From Aphanomyces cochlioides (lineage: Eukaryota; Oomycota; Saprolegniomycetes; Saprolegniales; Verrucalvaceae), in contig JAHQRK010000003.1 in the NCBI GenBank assembly GCA_019828595.1, positions 372,001 to 436,000 of the forward strand: a stretch of DNA of 64,000 nt, given 5' to 3'. The position numbers and the translations under genes are program-made. This document shows positions 10,301-19,926 of this stretch, in pieces. Position 1 is the first letter of the stretch; each line of letters begins with the position of its first letter. The notes below the pieces were generated by a model that had not been told where the DNA came from, ran no database searches, and saw only the letters and a program-made list of their open reading frames with translations.

Positions 10301-10615
10301 TTCATTCTTGACAGCCACGGCATTTTCCATGGCGTTCTTGCACATGACAAATTCACCGATGGTCTTTGTGTAGATATTCATCGCTTTGCCGTCACCGCTG
10401 TGGAGCGTCAAACCATTGTTGATGTCTTTGTTGGTCTGGATGCCCGCGAGGTAAAAACTGCCTTTCGCTTTGGCTTTCGGATCTTTCGTATCTCGATCGT
10501 AGTACGTGATATTTCGGTCCGCAAGCACTAAGTAGCGCTTCTTCCATGATGGGACAACGCTGCCTTGCTTGTGCACCCATCCTTCCCATCCGTTGGCACT
10601 CATGTCTTTCCGCAT
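7391..10615 (-). CDS. Large tandem PH protein with three repeat families and CaaX tail
   Basis: About 1074 residues from the Met codon at 10615. An in-frame Met at 10735 would add 40 residues unlike any paralogue, and Met at 10603 gives MSANGWEGW, closest to the paralogue start. PH domain 1 is at about residues 8-105 and PH domain 2 at about 160-255 (HYGWLEKEGDLVKSWKRRYF). Three imperfect ~40-residue repeats follow (pattern YNxPxxIxxSPxxRY then NQxSP). Next are three ~120-150-residue modules, each with LxxFxxKYG and then GLWxQKGGAxYxPDE, DIPPP and TSSDxLKxKLW. A triple RREGEKPxP repeat comes near the end. The C-terminus KKTKHIEGASAPKGCCTIM closely matches the neighbour at 5789-6955 and ends in a CaaX box. 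This suggests a lipid-anchored scaffold; the repeat modules are not a family I recognise. Confidence 0.87.
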   Translation of the reverse strand: MRKDMSANGWEGWVHKQGSVVPSWKKRYLVLADRNITYYDRDTKDPKAKAKGSFYLAGIQTNKDINNGLTLHSGDGKAMNIYTKTIGEFVMCKNAMENAVAVKNERLVEARQDYRASSVPTNIISESYSTRSGDSRSPSADYSMRSSAASSDIARYGSKPSHYGWLEKEGDLVKSWKRRYFTLHGLDITYFDNVDGVQKGSGRITDVQPLDGGLHFHLDNNRILKVKADTHDELQGWYNAVNRALGRPIVEMRRYTEPADNQKLFRRESSTTASSNQYAGAGYNAPSSIASSPQTRYGAESATNQASPYYQPTYNVPSTIANSPPSRYRNGSDTNQSSPEIAPASSSYNAPPSLGNSPPTRYRQDSSSNQSNPDFQLSSSPYIQANEEHDDMYQGNPYIQPSVAESRESMQPAATPPQEKKLQSFLDKYMGDSIHESSFETGIPSMAEEAMASVTTALVADFSNDFEMDELASPSMSEVNAKGQGLWLQKGGATYFPDENAEPTVITPRSPIAKDIPPPVIKAPVVRSTSSDELKKKLWIPEAPAAIVETNLAVEPKKQRFGVALPGMAPATPGATAAAVPESVAKAKEVRGDNKLNDFLAKYGSVDEQTEPQASPEPQPSAATSGLWIQKGGAQYVPDESAVPTVMSTRSMIATDIPPPAAKQPIVRNTSSDDLKNKLWVASSNPVGTAKVPEETLTQPAPVNVSPPTSNKGNKLNDFMSKYGDHVEEKVPAVSPTTASGLWIQKGGATYAPDENAEPTVLPSRSPIATDIPPPVLKTPIVRTTSSDELKKKLWVAPSGIQAETPAAQASAAQQTVAQQAKTITTSNEVKNENKPVVTPSISSAEKSVAAKEVTNTSNLAKNAPTNVPRSIESSKPVTSNVPGQSQTVPAANPSNAPTSDVKTQPAAAALNETTAQEVPATPPTSTAVEKTAVPRREGEKPSPATAPRREGEKPSPVAAPRREGEKPAPVAAPKTDDVKNTTQTIVEKIVESQTTSVDVAASTATSQTMKVKEPVAPKAVEYEEHLLSPVPNDGVPKSPGAKSPVVKSPAKDKHKKTKHIEGASAPKGCCTIM

Positions 10616-10680
10616 CTCGCAGTGTGGTCGGATGCCTTTGTTCGTCGACTCGACGGAAATAATCGACTTTTGGCCCTTTT

Positions 10681-10753
10681 CCAATATTATTGAGTTCTTG
10701 GTCTCTGATTGGTCGATTCTGAATCTCATAACCAAATCACGGCTTTTGATTGG
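10681..10753. promoter_or_regulatory. Cluster of three CCAAT/ATTGG motifs
   Basis: CCAAT at 10681-10685 and ATTGG at 10708-10712 and 10749-10753 lie 66-150 bp upstream of the start of the large PH gene. Three in 73 bp is more than expected by chance (about one per 500 bp counting both strands). Confidence 0.4.
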
Positions 10754-11719
10754 CTAAGTATCCTCTACCATCTCTATTTTCTCGTAAAAACTCGTTAAAA
10801 TTGAGTGGAAACCTCGTTTAAACCTTGCAATGTTGGGGGATTGACACAGTAAAAATCAATCGTCCAAAATGGGATCGCAAAGTCACATCATGCGTTTTTG
10901 TGCCCGCGTCTCGTCAGGTGAGTGGAAAGTTTTCCTCCATAAGATTTGCGGATTTGATTGTGCGGTTTTTGCGTGAGCATTCTCAATCAACTTAAAAAAT
11001 GATATATCGAAAAAAATGTGAGCCTGCATCAGCGTGAATAGCAGTGATACAATGCCATCTCAGCTGGAATTCACTCTCACTGGCCTTGAAAACATTCAAA
11101 GATCAACGTCTTTTCCCCAACTTTACTGAATTTGTTGGCTGCTCGTACCAGAGTGGCTTTCGCGACCGGCCAAAATGTACCACCGACGGATGATGGGCGA
11201 GGAAGAATTTATTTTTTCTGATTTGGGGATTGTATCCATGCACAATCCGACAACATAAAATAGTATAAAAGCATCCTTCAAAGGAACGTTCTCTGTGGCA
11301 TTTCTTCGCAGTCTGCGAGTGTCAGGAGACCTATGAATCAAGTGGAAGCCTACGTTGGTTGGGTGCTCTATGTCTGCAGATGATGAGAAGCGAAGTGAGA
11401 CAGATTGGCGTGGTCAAATGAGGCCGAGAGTGGATTTTTATCCGACGAGTCTACATTAATTAATGTTTTATCATGTCTTTCATGTACGATTTGACTTGAA
11501 ATTTGTATGGAAAAGCTTATTTTCTCGGAGAAATCCTTGTTTTCCGAGACTGGCTTCCGAAATTTTTGTGATTGGCCAACTGGAATTTGATCTAGAGATC
11601 TGATTGGCTCCGAAGAATGATGGGCTGCTGGCTTGTCCCTTCTATAGTATAGTGAAACCAAGTAATTTTTGTAACACGCCTCCATTGACTCAAGAAATTC
11701 ATCTGCCGACAAGGCCGCA
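10754..11719. other. Divergent intergenic region, no gene seen
   Basis: About 970 bp between two divergently transcribed PH genes. I find no open frame with convincing protein sense. It is AT-rich in the middle. ATTGG motifs at 11571-11575 and 11603-11607 lie 110-150 bp before the plus-strand PH gene, so promoters for both genes are probably here. Confidence 0.5.
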
Positions 11720-12634
11720 ATGGCAGCCTACGACTATGCGGGATGGGTGTACAAGCAAGGGAGCATGATCAAGAGCTGGAAGAAGAGATATATGGTGCTC
11801 CAGAACAAGCAATTGACCTACTTTGAGAACGAGAAGATTGAAGGCAACGCCAAAGCAAAGGGTAGTTTCCAGGTCATCACGATCGAGAAAGCGCATGATA
11901 TCAACAACGGCCTCTTGGTGCATGGCACGGGCGGCCGTGTCATGAAACTCTACACGGATGACGCACAATCTTGCCAAGGTTGGGCGGACGCTATCATGGG
12001 AGTCACACAGGGAGTTCCTGTTCAATCGAGCAACAGTCTGCCGCCACGTGGTGGACGATCGAGCAGCACAACGTCCCTGAGGAATAGCCTGGTCAGTGAC
12101 AACGAAGACAGAGGTTGCACGGGGTGGCTTGCCAAGGAAGGTGGCCGAGTTAAGAATTGGAAGCGTCGCTACTTTGCATTGAACGGCCGGTCCCTCACGT
12201 ACTACGACAATGCCAACATGTCGGGTGTGCCCAAGGGTAATGGTCAAGTGTGTGGCGTGCGAATAAATAAGGACAAGAGCCACTCGATCGACATCAACTT
12301 TGAAAAGGGCCGTGTCTTGCGTGTCACCGCTGACAACAAAGAAGATTTTGAAAAGTGGTGGGCGTGCTTGAACGCCGCTGTCGAAGGTCGTTCGATCTCA
12401 CGTGCAAGTCGATTGAGCGCGACGGGCAGCAGTACGTCGTCATTTATGCCCCCACCTGCAGCCCCCGCATCGCAATCCTCCACCATTTTCCGTTCACTTG
12501 ACTCCTACGAATCGCATGAAGATTCCCTTGTGGCTGCCAAGTACGTCTCGCAAGAGTCTACCCGTCAACAGCTCAGTGAGTCATGGATGAGCTCCGACTC
12601 GGACGATGACAAGGAGGATGGCGACTGGCTTTAG
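11720..12634 (+). CDS. Compact tandem PH-domain protein, no CaaX
   Basis: A 304-residue intronless protein with two PH domains, at about residues 5-100 (YAGWVYKQGSMIKSWKKRYM) and 131-226 (CTGWLAKEGGRVKNWKRRYF). Each ends in the expected Trp-containing helix (CQGWADAIMG; FEKWWACLNAA). A Ser-rich tail follows, ending DKEDGDWL. Unlike three neighbours it has no Cys near the C-terminus, so no prenylation is predicted and membrane binding would depend on the PH domains alone. It is the only family member on the plus strand, arranged head-to-head with the large PH gene. Met at 11720 is followed directly by domain 1, as in the paralogues. Confidence 0.88.
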   Translation: MAAYDYAGWVYKQGSMIKSWKKRYMVLQNKQLTYFENEKIEGNAKAKGSFQVITIEKAHDINNGLLVHGTGGRVMKLYTDDAQSCQGWADAIMGVTQGVPVQSSNSLPPRGGRSSSTTSLRNSLVSDNEDRGCTGWLAKEGGRVKNWKRRYFALNGRSLTYYDNANMSGVPKGNGQVCGVRINKDKSHSIDINFEKGRVLRVTADNKEDFEKWWACLNAAVEGRSISRASRLSATGSSTSSFMPPPAAPASQSSTIFRSLDSYESHEDSLVAAKYVSQESTRQQLSESWMSSDSDDDKEDGDWL

Positions 12635-12770
12635 AGAATTTGAAATAGTTATATATCGAAATACTTGGTCAATCCTGCTCTTCCATCTCTCACGCGTTGT
12701 CTACAGTACTCCCACGACATCCACGGATGATTTCAATGAACATAGATGACAAAGATTCATCTCGACGGCA

Positions 12771-14225
12771 TTACTGAACAACCAGTGTCGGCGACACTGG
12801 CATTACATTATCAAAAACCTTGACATGGCTGCGTTTCCTGCATTCCTTTCGGTGAGCAGTCAAGTTGTCCTTGGTCTTGAATGCTTTCGGGGCATGGGAA
12901 GGAGGACAGTCTGGGCAAAGGAATGGCCGGTCATTTTGGTGGACGCGTTGCCAATGCCGCTTGACGATCTGTAGGGTTTTCATGCACTTGCCGCCTTGCT
13001 CGCTAAATTCACATCCTTCGACAGGGCAATATTTGGGACCGACTGGAAATGGAAGCTGGTCGCCCAACACGGTGCGTGGATCGTGGCCTGGGTGTTGCTT
13101 GGCATGAAATGCGAGCTGAAAGTAGTTGGAGAACATGCGGCCACAGCCGAGCATGCACTGGAACGGTTTAATACCGTCTTGGAGTAAATGCAAAGGGGCT
13201 ACCATGGGAGTGAGCGACGCAAGTTGTTGCTTGCTGCGTTTGGTGCCCGGTTTGCTGGTTTTTTTCTTTGTTGGCTTTGTAGGAGAGGTCCCTTGAGTCG
13301 TCGCCAATTGAGCTTGTAAGTCCAAGATAACTTGGCGCTGCTCTTTTATTTTTTCGCTCATGCGGCGACATCTCCCTTTGAGGCATTCTTTGTCGTCATG
13401 GCTACAGTTGATCAAAGGCTTCAGCGCTGTAATCTTGGCTGTCTTCTTTTGACGCTTCTTCACTGGCGAGAGTTTTCCAGCAGGAGGCGGTGGCATTTGC
13501 TTGGCATGGAGACTTGTATGCATACGAAGAGCTGCGCGGGAGGCGTAGCGTTTACCGCAGCCGTCCTCAAGGCATATAAAAGGGCGTTCACCGGTATGCA
13601 CACGACGGTGAGACCGGAGTGAAGTAACTCTGGCAAAGCATTTATCGCATTCTGGACATCGCAGACTCTTCTCGCCCGTGTGGACAAACATGTGATCGCG
13701 CAGATGAGCGTTATCAGCAAAGGTCTTCATGCATCCAGGATGTGGGCACAGGAAATTGCGCATACGTGGTCGGTTGGAAGGAATTGACGAAGACATCGCC
13801 TGCGCAGCCAAATTGGAGGCAAGTTTTTGGCGCTTGACCGGTGGTTGATGCACATCAAAGTCCAAAGCTTCGGGAATATAAAGAGAGCTAAGCTCATGAT
13901 GATTTACCGTCTGGAGCGAAGGCGGCAATTGTTGGAAGTCCAAGTCGTAGGAAAAATAAGGTTCATGTCCATTGGCAGCGTGTGTCAACATGGGATCGGG
14001 AAAAAGCGTCGGGATGGGCAACAAATCGTTGAAATGGATCGTTGGGTCTGATGTGGACGATGCAGGTGATGCAACCGCTGGGCTAATCGCTGGCGAAAGC
14101 GGTACAGGTTGGTTCAAAAGAGCACTGATTTCATGGACATCTTCTAATGGGAGCACGTTGGGCTCGACTGCATGTTGTGAGTTGCTCAGCTTGATAGCAA
14201 TGAGTGCCGGCGACTCGGCTGACAA
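12771..14225 (-). CDS. C2H2 zinc-finger protein
   Basis: A 484-residue probable DNA-binding regulator. The first ~155 residues are rich in Pro, Ser and Leu, suggestive of an activation region. Three classical C2H2 fingers lie at about residues 157-245, joined by TGEK/TGER linkers (HTGEKSLRCPECDKCF, HTGERPFICLEDGCGKRY). A Lys-rich region with a Cys/His cluster (HDDKECLKGRC) and a short coiled-coil stretch (EKIKEQRQVILDLQAQLA) follows. A second set of fingers lies at about 353-465 (FQCMLGCGRMF, CPVEGCEF, FLCPDCPPSHAPKAF) with less regular spacing. Single exon. Target genes cannot be predicted. It converges on the PH gene at 11720-12634. Confidence 0.85.
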   Translation of the reverse strand: MSAESPALIAIKLSNSQHAVEPNVLPLEDVHEISALLNQPVPLSPAISPAVASPASSTSDPTIHFNDLLPIPTLFPDPMLTHAANGHEPYFSYDLDFQQLPPSLQTVNHHELSSLYIPEALDFDVHQPPVKRQKLASNLAAQAMSSSIPSNRPRMRNFLCPHPGCMKTFADNAHLRDHMFVHTGEKSLRCPECDKCFARVTSLRSHRRVHTGERPFICLEDGCGKRYASRAALRMHTSLHAKQMPPPPAGKLSPVKKRQKKTAKITALKPLINCSHDDKECLKGRCRRMSEKIKEQRQVILDLQAQLATTQGTSPTKPTKKKTSKPGTKRSKQQLASLTPMVAPLHLLQDGIKPFQCMLGCGRMFSNYFQLAFHAKQHPGHDPRTVLGDQLPFPVGPKYCPVEGCEFSEQGGKCMKTLQIVKRHWQRVHQNDRPFLCPDCPPSHAPKAFKTKDNLTAHRKECRKRSHVKVFDNVMPVSPTLVVQ

Positions 14226-15624
14226 TCCGTCTTTTTATCGATTCGAGGAATGAGCAGAGGGTGTCCTCCCTACAGCCCAAGCACAACGCACACCCTCCCT
14301 CGCGGTCGGCTGCCACCCGCTTGGTGTTGAAAATCTAGAATGCAACGCGAGTCAAAATGCATTTTTTTATATTTTTAAATTATATTTCACCCAAGTGACT
14401 TGATAAAAGTATACCAAGTTCTGATCGGTAGTCAATTTATTACACAAATTCAACTTTGGCGCAACTGAGGCAATGCCGTTGATTGACCCAACGCCAAGCG
14501 CAGCTCGACTGAAACAGCTCACGTCACTCGGTCGGTTGAGAAGGTATCTCGTCGTCTAATCTTCCAATTTGCACCGGTGTGGAGAATAGGACGATGAATA
14601 AATGGGCCAAATTCCTTGTAACGTTATTTCACCAATCTGTCTCACAGTGTAGTACTTCAAGTGTCATGAAAGTTTTTCAATGCGAAACGTTCATGGCACC
14701 ACAGATATGAACCACGAGACAACACAAGTGTTATCAACGTCGTGTTTGAGATGAGTTAAAAATCATTCGTGATTCTTCGGATCAAGTGAAAGTTCCCACG
14801 AAGGGGAACAATATTCAACATCATTATTGTTAACTCTGGTAGATAACTTAATCACTGACTTCCATGATATGACACTCAAGCTTATCGTCAGGACATCTAG
14901 TGACCCGTCGTAATTTATTATATTTAGAGGTATTGGGGGGGTTGCGAAATTATCACGAAATTCCTTCCAATATACATATATTATTTTTCAGGAGTTAGGC
15001 CAGATGACTTGGCATTCAGCGATTTGCATCATTGTTGTCTCAAGCCTCTCGAGTCCTGCCAGGCCCGACATATTCCAGGACCTTCCCAGGGGACCTCAGC
15101 TAGAGTGAAGTCTTGTCTTGTTTGCTATGCGCGAAGCCTGAAGATCATGCCCGCCTTGCCAAGAGCCGACTTCTTGTTCTCGCCATCCAAGCACCAAGCT
15201 GTCGCTCGATTTTCTCGACTGTCATGCACCAATTCGCACTGGCAAGAGCCAAGAACGCTCCACAGCTTCTCAAGCGTTTGTTGATTAGATTGTACAGAGA
15301 GATGCACGTCCTTGGCGGCTTCCAATCGTCCATTCTAGTTAACCAACGCTTGAGTTGACTACGAATGGTGATTGCAAACTCATGGTTTATTCTCAAATCA
15401 TGATCACTGTGTACATCCTCATGAACAAACATGACAGCATTCTGCTGATGGAAACTGAGTTCGAATCATCGCACGCTAGCAAGTGAATTGTACTTTATGA
15501 GCTTGTCAAATGCATTTCGTGACGTTTGCCAGAATATTGTGTTTGAGTTCATCACCGACATGAACTGATACAAGTACGAGAAGATATACACTATCATTAC
15601 AACTCACACAATAGAATATCTAAC
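14226..15624. other. Gene-poor stretch, possible orphan first exon
   Basis: No convincing complete gene. One candidate is a short plus-strand exon starting at ATG 14473 (MPLIDPTPSAARLKQLTSL) followed by a GTATCT-type donor site, with no downstream exon I can join. It could be the first exon of a gene cut off by the transposon island to the right. Weak minus-strand frames at 15125-15432 have mixed protein sense and may be decayed element sequence. Confidence 0.3.
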
Positions 15625-17824
15625 TTACTGCTCAAGGCTTCGCTTGGTGAGGTCATACAAGGATGGGAGCTTCATATCATTGAATCGGCGCTTCGAGCTC
15701 GAGTCACTCGATGGAAATAAAGATTCTACTAATGCAGAGAAGCACAAGTGGAAATGGAGTGACCTTTCAGAAATCGAGAGCCTTGACACATCACTGTTGG
15801 GCAATGTTGATTTTTCCATCAACTTCGCCATAACAAACTTGAGCTTAGAAAAATTCACTCGATCGCGACCTTGGGCAATTTGTTCTGTAGACAGCAATCG
15901 AACTGGGGGACAGCTAGTAGATGGCACACCACACCACCAAGCATTCCAAACATCGAATATTCTCCCCGTTGGGCACGACCAAGTCCTCTGCATGGCCGTA
16001 CTTTGTTGGCTCCACGACTCAAACGTTGTGACGCCATTACAGTCCTCAGAGATTTGGCTCGTATATGAAGTGTTAATTGAATTGTTCGACAGAGCTGTAC
16101 GAACTTGGTCAAGGAGTTGTCTAATGCTGTCACTTAGAGTGGTGTTGGATTGTTCAAAGGGAATAGACGTGTGCTGCAGCTGCTGGATAACATTTTTTGC
16201 AAATTTTGTCTGGGAGCTCAACGAGCTGTTGGTGGATGTCATGAACAGCTTTTTCAATCGAGTCCTGTCTGGAGGAGAGAACGACATGTGGAGGAACCCC
16301 CGACGCTCGCATATTTGTTTTCGTGTTCACCAAATGCCCAGTCTCAACGAATTCAGCCAATTCATTCAAAATTCCACGTCTCCATAGTGGCGAAAGAAAG
16401 AGGATGTGTTTCTTTGGCAAGTTTGACTTAAGCCACTCGCGATGGTAGGTCAAAGAGGCAAGCAAAAATGGTACAATACAGCGAAAGCTAGAAGGATAAA
16501 ATGAAGCAAACCCAGGCAAAGTCTCCTCAAATATATGATACTCAGAGCTTTTATGGTCGAAGTGTGGCGGTAAGCTGGCAAACTCTGAACCATGGACATT
16601 GAGACCTAGTTAACGTTAGATTATAGTATATAGTCGATTACCTGTGGCTGCACGCCCTTCAAACTGGTCACCACCGTCAGCAGCAAAGATATAGCGTCCT
16701 TGCACACTTCCAAGCGTCCAACCCGCTCGTAGCCAGACATTAACTGCAGGTGGCCCTCCTGGTGTATTTGAGATCTCACTAGCGACCCCTTTTCTAAACG
16801 AATGGGTTCCAATGTCTTCGATTGGCAAATCCAGCAGTTCAAATTGTTGCCGATTCTCGGCACACGTTTTTGACAGCTAGGAGGAGAATCTGTCCTTGGC
16901 ATTTTGATCAAACACTAAGCGACTGGTGTTCTCCAGCCGAACGCCACGAGTAAACACGAGGATAGCCAAACTATGACGCTAATTGATGAATGAATAGCTA
17001 AGAGAAATCTACCTTAAAATGGGACAAATAGAGGGCTGAAACACATTCGCATATACATGGCGAGGGACATTGTTTACCCCTTCTTGATCGTTTTTTGTGA
17101 ATGCAAAGCGCACAACAAGTGCATCACCTAATCAATCTAGACTAAACCTGATTGTTTAGACGTACCTTCCCAAGTCATATGATCATATCGAATTGATTCT
17201 ACTGACGCTGATCGAGGCATCAAGTTCCAGCAAAAAATCAAGAAGGGGTGAACAATAGTTGCAAGAGAGTAATCTTTTTGGTTTAGCATTGCAATTCGTG
17301 CCAGAAACTGGAAACCTGGATTGATTTGACTGTCAATTCTCACTAATGCTTACGATATTGATTGACCTTGAGTTGTAATTGGTCTTTTCCCCTCATTTAC
17401 ATTCATCTCGCCAGAGTCTTTCAACTGAGCAACCTTTCTTTTATAGCCACAGGCATAGTCTAAATATTTTGACATCGTTTTAATCCATTGCAATACCTGC
17501 CAGTAGTCGATTGAGCTTTTCTGGTACGTCTACGCCCGTTTCTCGGTCTTGTAAGCATTGACGGATGAGTAAGACTTAAACACTGGACGTTCTCCGTCTG
17601 TGGAATTGGGTGTTTTGCGGCATTCTACATCAAGAAACTTGATGCACAAACCAGCATCAAGAGGTAAAGCAATTTGACCACCAGCGACTGCAGACAGTCG
17701 CTCTGTAGAGAGCCATGCTGCAAAGCGCTGGATGGTTCGTTCATATTGATAGCGCGTCTTGTCACCATATTTTAATCGGACGATTTCACTTCCCGTTGAT
17801 TCGATTGAGTTTGCCTCGTTCATT
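15625..17824 (-). pseudogene. Crypton tyrosine-recombinase gene, frame-shifted
   Basis: A multi-exon tyrosine-recombinase gene of the Crypton class, DNA elements that move by site-specific recombination. Exons run from about 17824 (alternative start 17907). The N-terminal SAM-like region (KTRYQYERTIQRFAAWLSTE) is followed by a segment with RSASVESIRYDHMTWEGDA, the conserved HxxR as THSFRKG, and the candidate catalytic Tyr in SVQGRYIFAADGG. The C-terminal part (PTGRIFDVWNAWWCG) resembles the GCR1_C-type DNA-binding domain that many Cryptons carry. Between 16193 and 16198 a run of six T (A on the coding strand) forces a one-base shift to keep protein sense, so the copy is either broken or misread there. 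I could not define the element ends, which in Cryptons lack inverted repeats. Confidence 0.75.
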
Positions 17825-18033
17825 TGGGAAAATCGATGGATATAAGCCACAAGCCATGATGTTTGATTATTTAAACGGATGTACGGATGATGAGTTTCGT
17901 GAAGCACAGATATCTCGAGATATAAACTCGCAATAGATATATCAAGTTAAATTATATCTCACAAATCGATTCACGAAATTTCGTGTTTCGTGATCCCTGT
18001 CTATATCCGTTAAAATATTTCGCAAACCATATA

Positions 18034-19701
18034 CCACTCCGTCCCAAAAGTCTGTAGAGTTTCAACTTGTTTCCACCCGGAAATTCGTTATCTTGACCGG
18101 ATTGTGGCCAATTATAGACCAATCGAAAGCTTTCAATTCTGGCATTTTCAAAATATCAATATTTCACTTCAAATATCTATGGAACATAAGATACAAGCGA
18201 ATTAAAATTGTCACCCCGGGGAAAAATTTCGGCCTCTCACCGGTCTTGAATATTGTATGGTTCAGAAGCACAACATGACTCAACAATATAAAATACTAGA
18301 GGTTATTATACCTCACTACTTTAATTCCCAAAAACATTGTGCATTTTCAAATGGAGCGCAAACCCGGTGCGGAGCTGTCCGTCGCAACGATGATTGGCAT
18401 CCTCTGCGCCTTAAATGCTGTCGTCATAGACAATGAATTGCCTCGCGGCGCTTTTGCTAGAGTTGCGGCTCAGTTTCGCTGCCACGCCACTACTGTGGCT
18501 AATCTGTGGAAGGCCAACAAAACAAAAATCAACAGCTCACTTGAGCTTTCAGAATACAAGTCAAAGCATCGCTCTGGACGGCCGCCCATCTCAAATGAAG
18601 ACATATTGACTGTTGTGTCAAACATCGAGCTTGAAGACAGACAGAACCTTCGGAGTCTCGAAATTCGGACTGGCTTTTCGAAATCGACACTCCATCGTCG
18701 CGTTCAAGATGGCACGTTGCAGCATCGCAAGTCCAACCTAAAGCCAGCTCTCACCCCACTGCACATGAAATCTAGGGTAGAATTCTGCCTTAAGAGAGTA
18801 ATGGAAAGTGATGACCCAATGGTTTTTTGTGATTTCGACAACACCATTCACGTTGACGAAAAATGGTTCTTTAAGGACACAGCCACGCGGGGATTTTATG
18901 TTGCGCCGAATGAAATGTTACCCCCACGTCAAGGACACAGCAAACGCTTTACTGGTCAAATCATGTTTTTTGCTGCTGTTGCTCGGCCTCGATTTGACAA
19001 GCATCGAAACAAAATGTTTGATGGGAAATTGGGAATCTGGCCTTTTGTGACTCAAGTACCTGCTTTGCGATCCTCCAAGAACCGTCCTGCTGGAACACTT
19101 GAGACGCGAAATGTCTCTGTTGACAGCGCCGCTTATCGAGAAATGCTCTTGAATAACTTGGTTCCTGCAATTCTCGATAAGTGGCCAAGAAATATCAAAA
19201 CTATTCGGTTGCAGCAGGACAACGCTCCTGTTCATGTGAAACAAGGATTGTTTTGGTGTGGCCATGGCCTTTCAATTGTTGTTGAAAATCAACCTCCAAG
19301 AAGCCCTGATCTGAACTTGCTGGACCTTGGTTTTTTTACTGCCATACAAGCCTTACAGCAAAGAAGAGTCTCAAAGACTCCAGAAGCGCTCATTGGCAAT
19401 GTCCAGCATGCATTCCAAGATCTCCAGCCAAAGACATTGGATAATGTCTTCTATTCTTGGATGCTGTGCATGGAACAAGTTATGTTATGCGGTGGAAATA
19501 ATGACTACAAGATTCCTCATATAGGAAAGGATCGTTTGCGGCGTGTAGATTATCTGCCTCGTCAACTTGAATGCTCCAGAGAAGCAGTCTCAAAGGCTCA
19601 TGATGTACTGCTTTAAGGTAAAATAAAATAGCGTCTACAAAATTTCATTATATTTGGCTCAGAAATTTGGTGAAACTCTACAGACTTTTGGGACGGAGTG
19701 G
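18034..19701 (+). mobile_element. Stowaway-type mariner transposon, complete
   Basis: A 1668-bp Tc1/mariner-superfamily element. Its terminal inverted repeats are perfect over 31 bp: the left begins CCACTCCGTCCCAAAAGTCT at 18034 and the right is the exact complement ending at 19701. TA dinucleotides flank both ends (18032-18033 and 19702-19703), the expected target duplication. The terminus resembles plant Stowaway/mariner ends (CTCCGTCCCAAAA). It holds one long intact transposase gene. Perfect TIRs and an open transposase suggest a recent insertion that may still be mobile. Confidence 0.93.
18339..19616 (+). CDS. Mariner-type transposase, DD34D, apparently intact
   Basis: A 425-residue transposase that would excise and reinsert the surrounding element at TA sites. 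An N-terminal helix-turn-helix region (VAAQFRCHATTVANLWK, then SGRPPIS, then a second HTH LRSLEIRTGFSKSTLHRRV) would bind the TIRs. The catalytic triad reads HVDEKWFF, RLQQDNAPVH and SPDLNLLDLGFF. There are 34 residues between the second and third acidic residues when the last Asp is taken as catalytic. FDGKLGIWPFV and NRPAGTLETR are characteristic of the plant/oomycete mariner group. Met at 18351 is an alternative start. No stop or shift interrupts it. Confidence 0.92.
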   Translation: MHFQMERKPGAELSVATMIGILCALNAVVIDNELPRGAFARVAAQFRCHATTVANLWKANKTKINSSLELSEYKSKHRSGRPPISNEDILTVVSNIELEDRQNLRSLEIRTGFSKSTLHRRVQDGTLQHRKSNLKPALTPLHMKSRVEFCLKRVMESDDPMVFCDFDNTIHVDEKWFFKDTATRGFYVAPNEMLPPRQGHSKRFTGQIMFFAAVARPRFDKHRNKMFDGKLGIWPFVTQVPALRSSKNRPAGTLETRNVSVDSAAYREMLLNNLVPAILDKWPRNIKTIRLQQDNAPVHVKQGLFWCGHGLSIVVENQPPRSPDLNLLDLGFFTAIQALQQRRVSKTPEALIGNVQHAFQDLQPKTLDNVFYSWMLCMEQVMLCGGNNDYKIPHIGKDRLRRVDYLPRQLECSREAVSKAHDVLL

Positions 19702-19926
19702 TATATTTTTAGATTCACTCACAGTCCCCATCATACTTAACTTCATATATTAAAAAAAATTGCGAATATTTATTAACCATAATTAGTAGGTGTCAGACTT
19801 GAATTTTAGCTGAAATTTTAGATGACGCGAATAAAATTGATTGGCTAAAAAGTTTCTGAATTTAGATGGGCATCCTGAACTCTCAAGCTCTCAGAAACAC
19901 ATCTGAATTCAGAACCAGTTTGGACG

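Noticed and set aside
15009..15432. Small frames on both strands before the Crypton
   Set aside because: Frames compete on both strands, none shows a motif, and no splice-joined extension was found.
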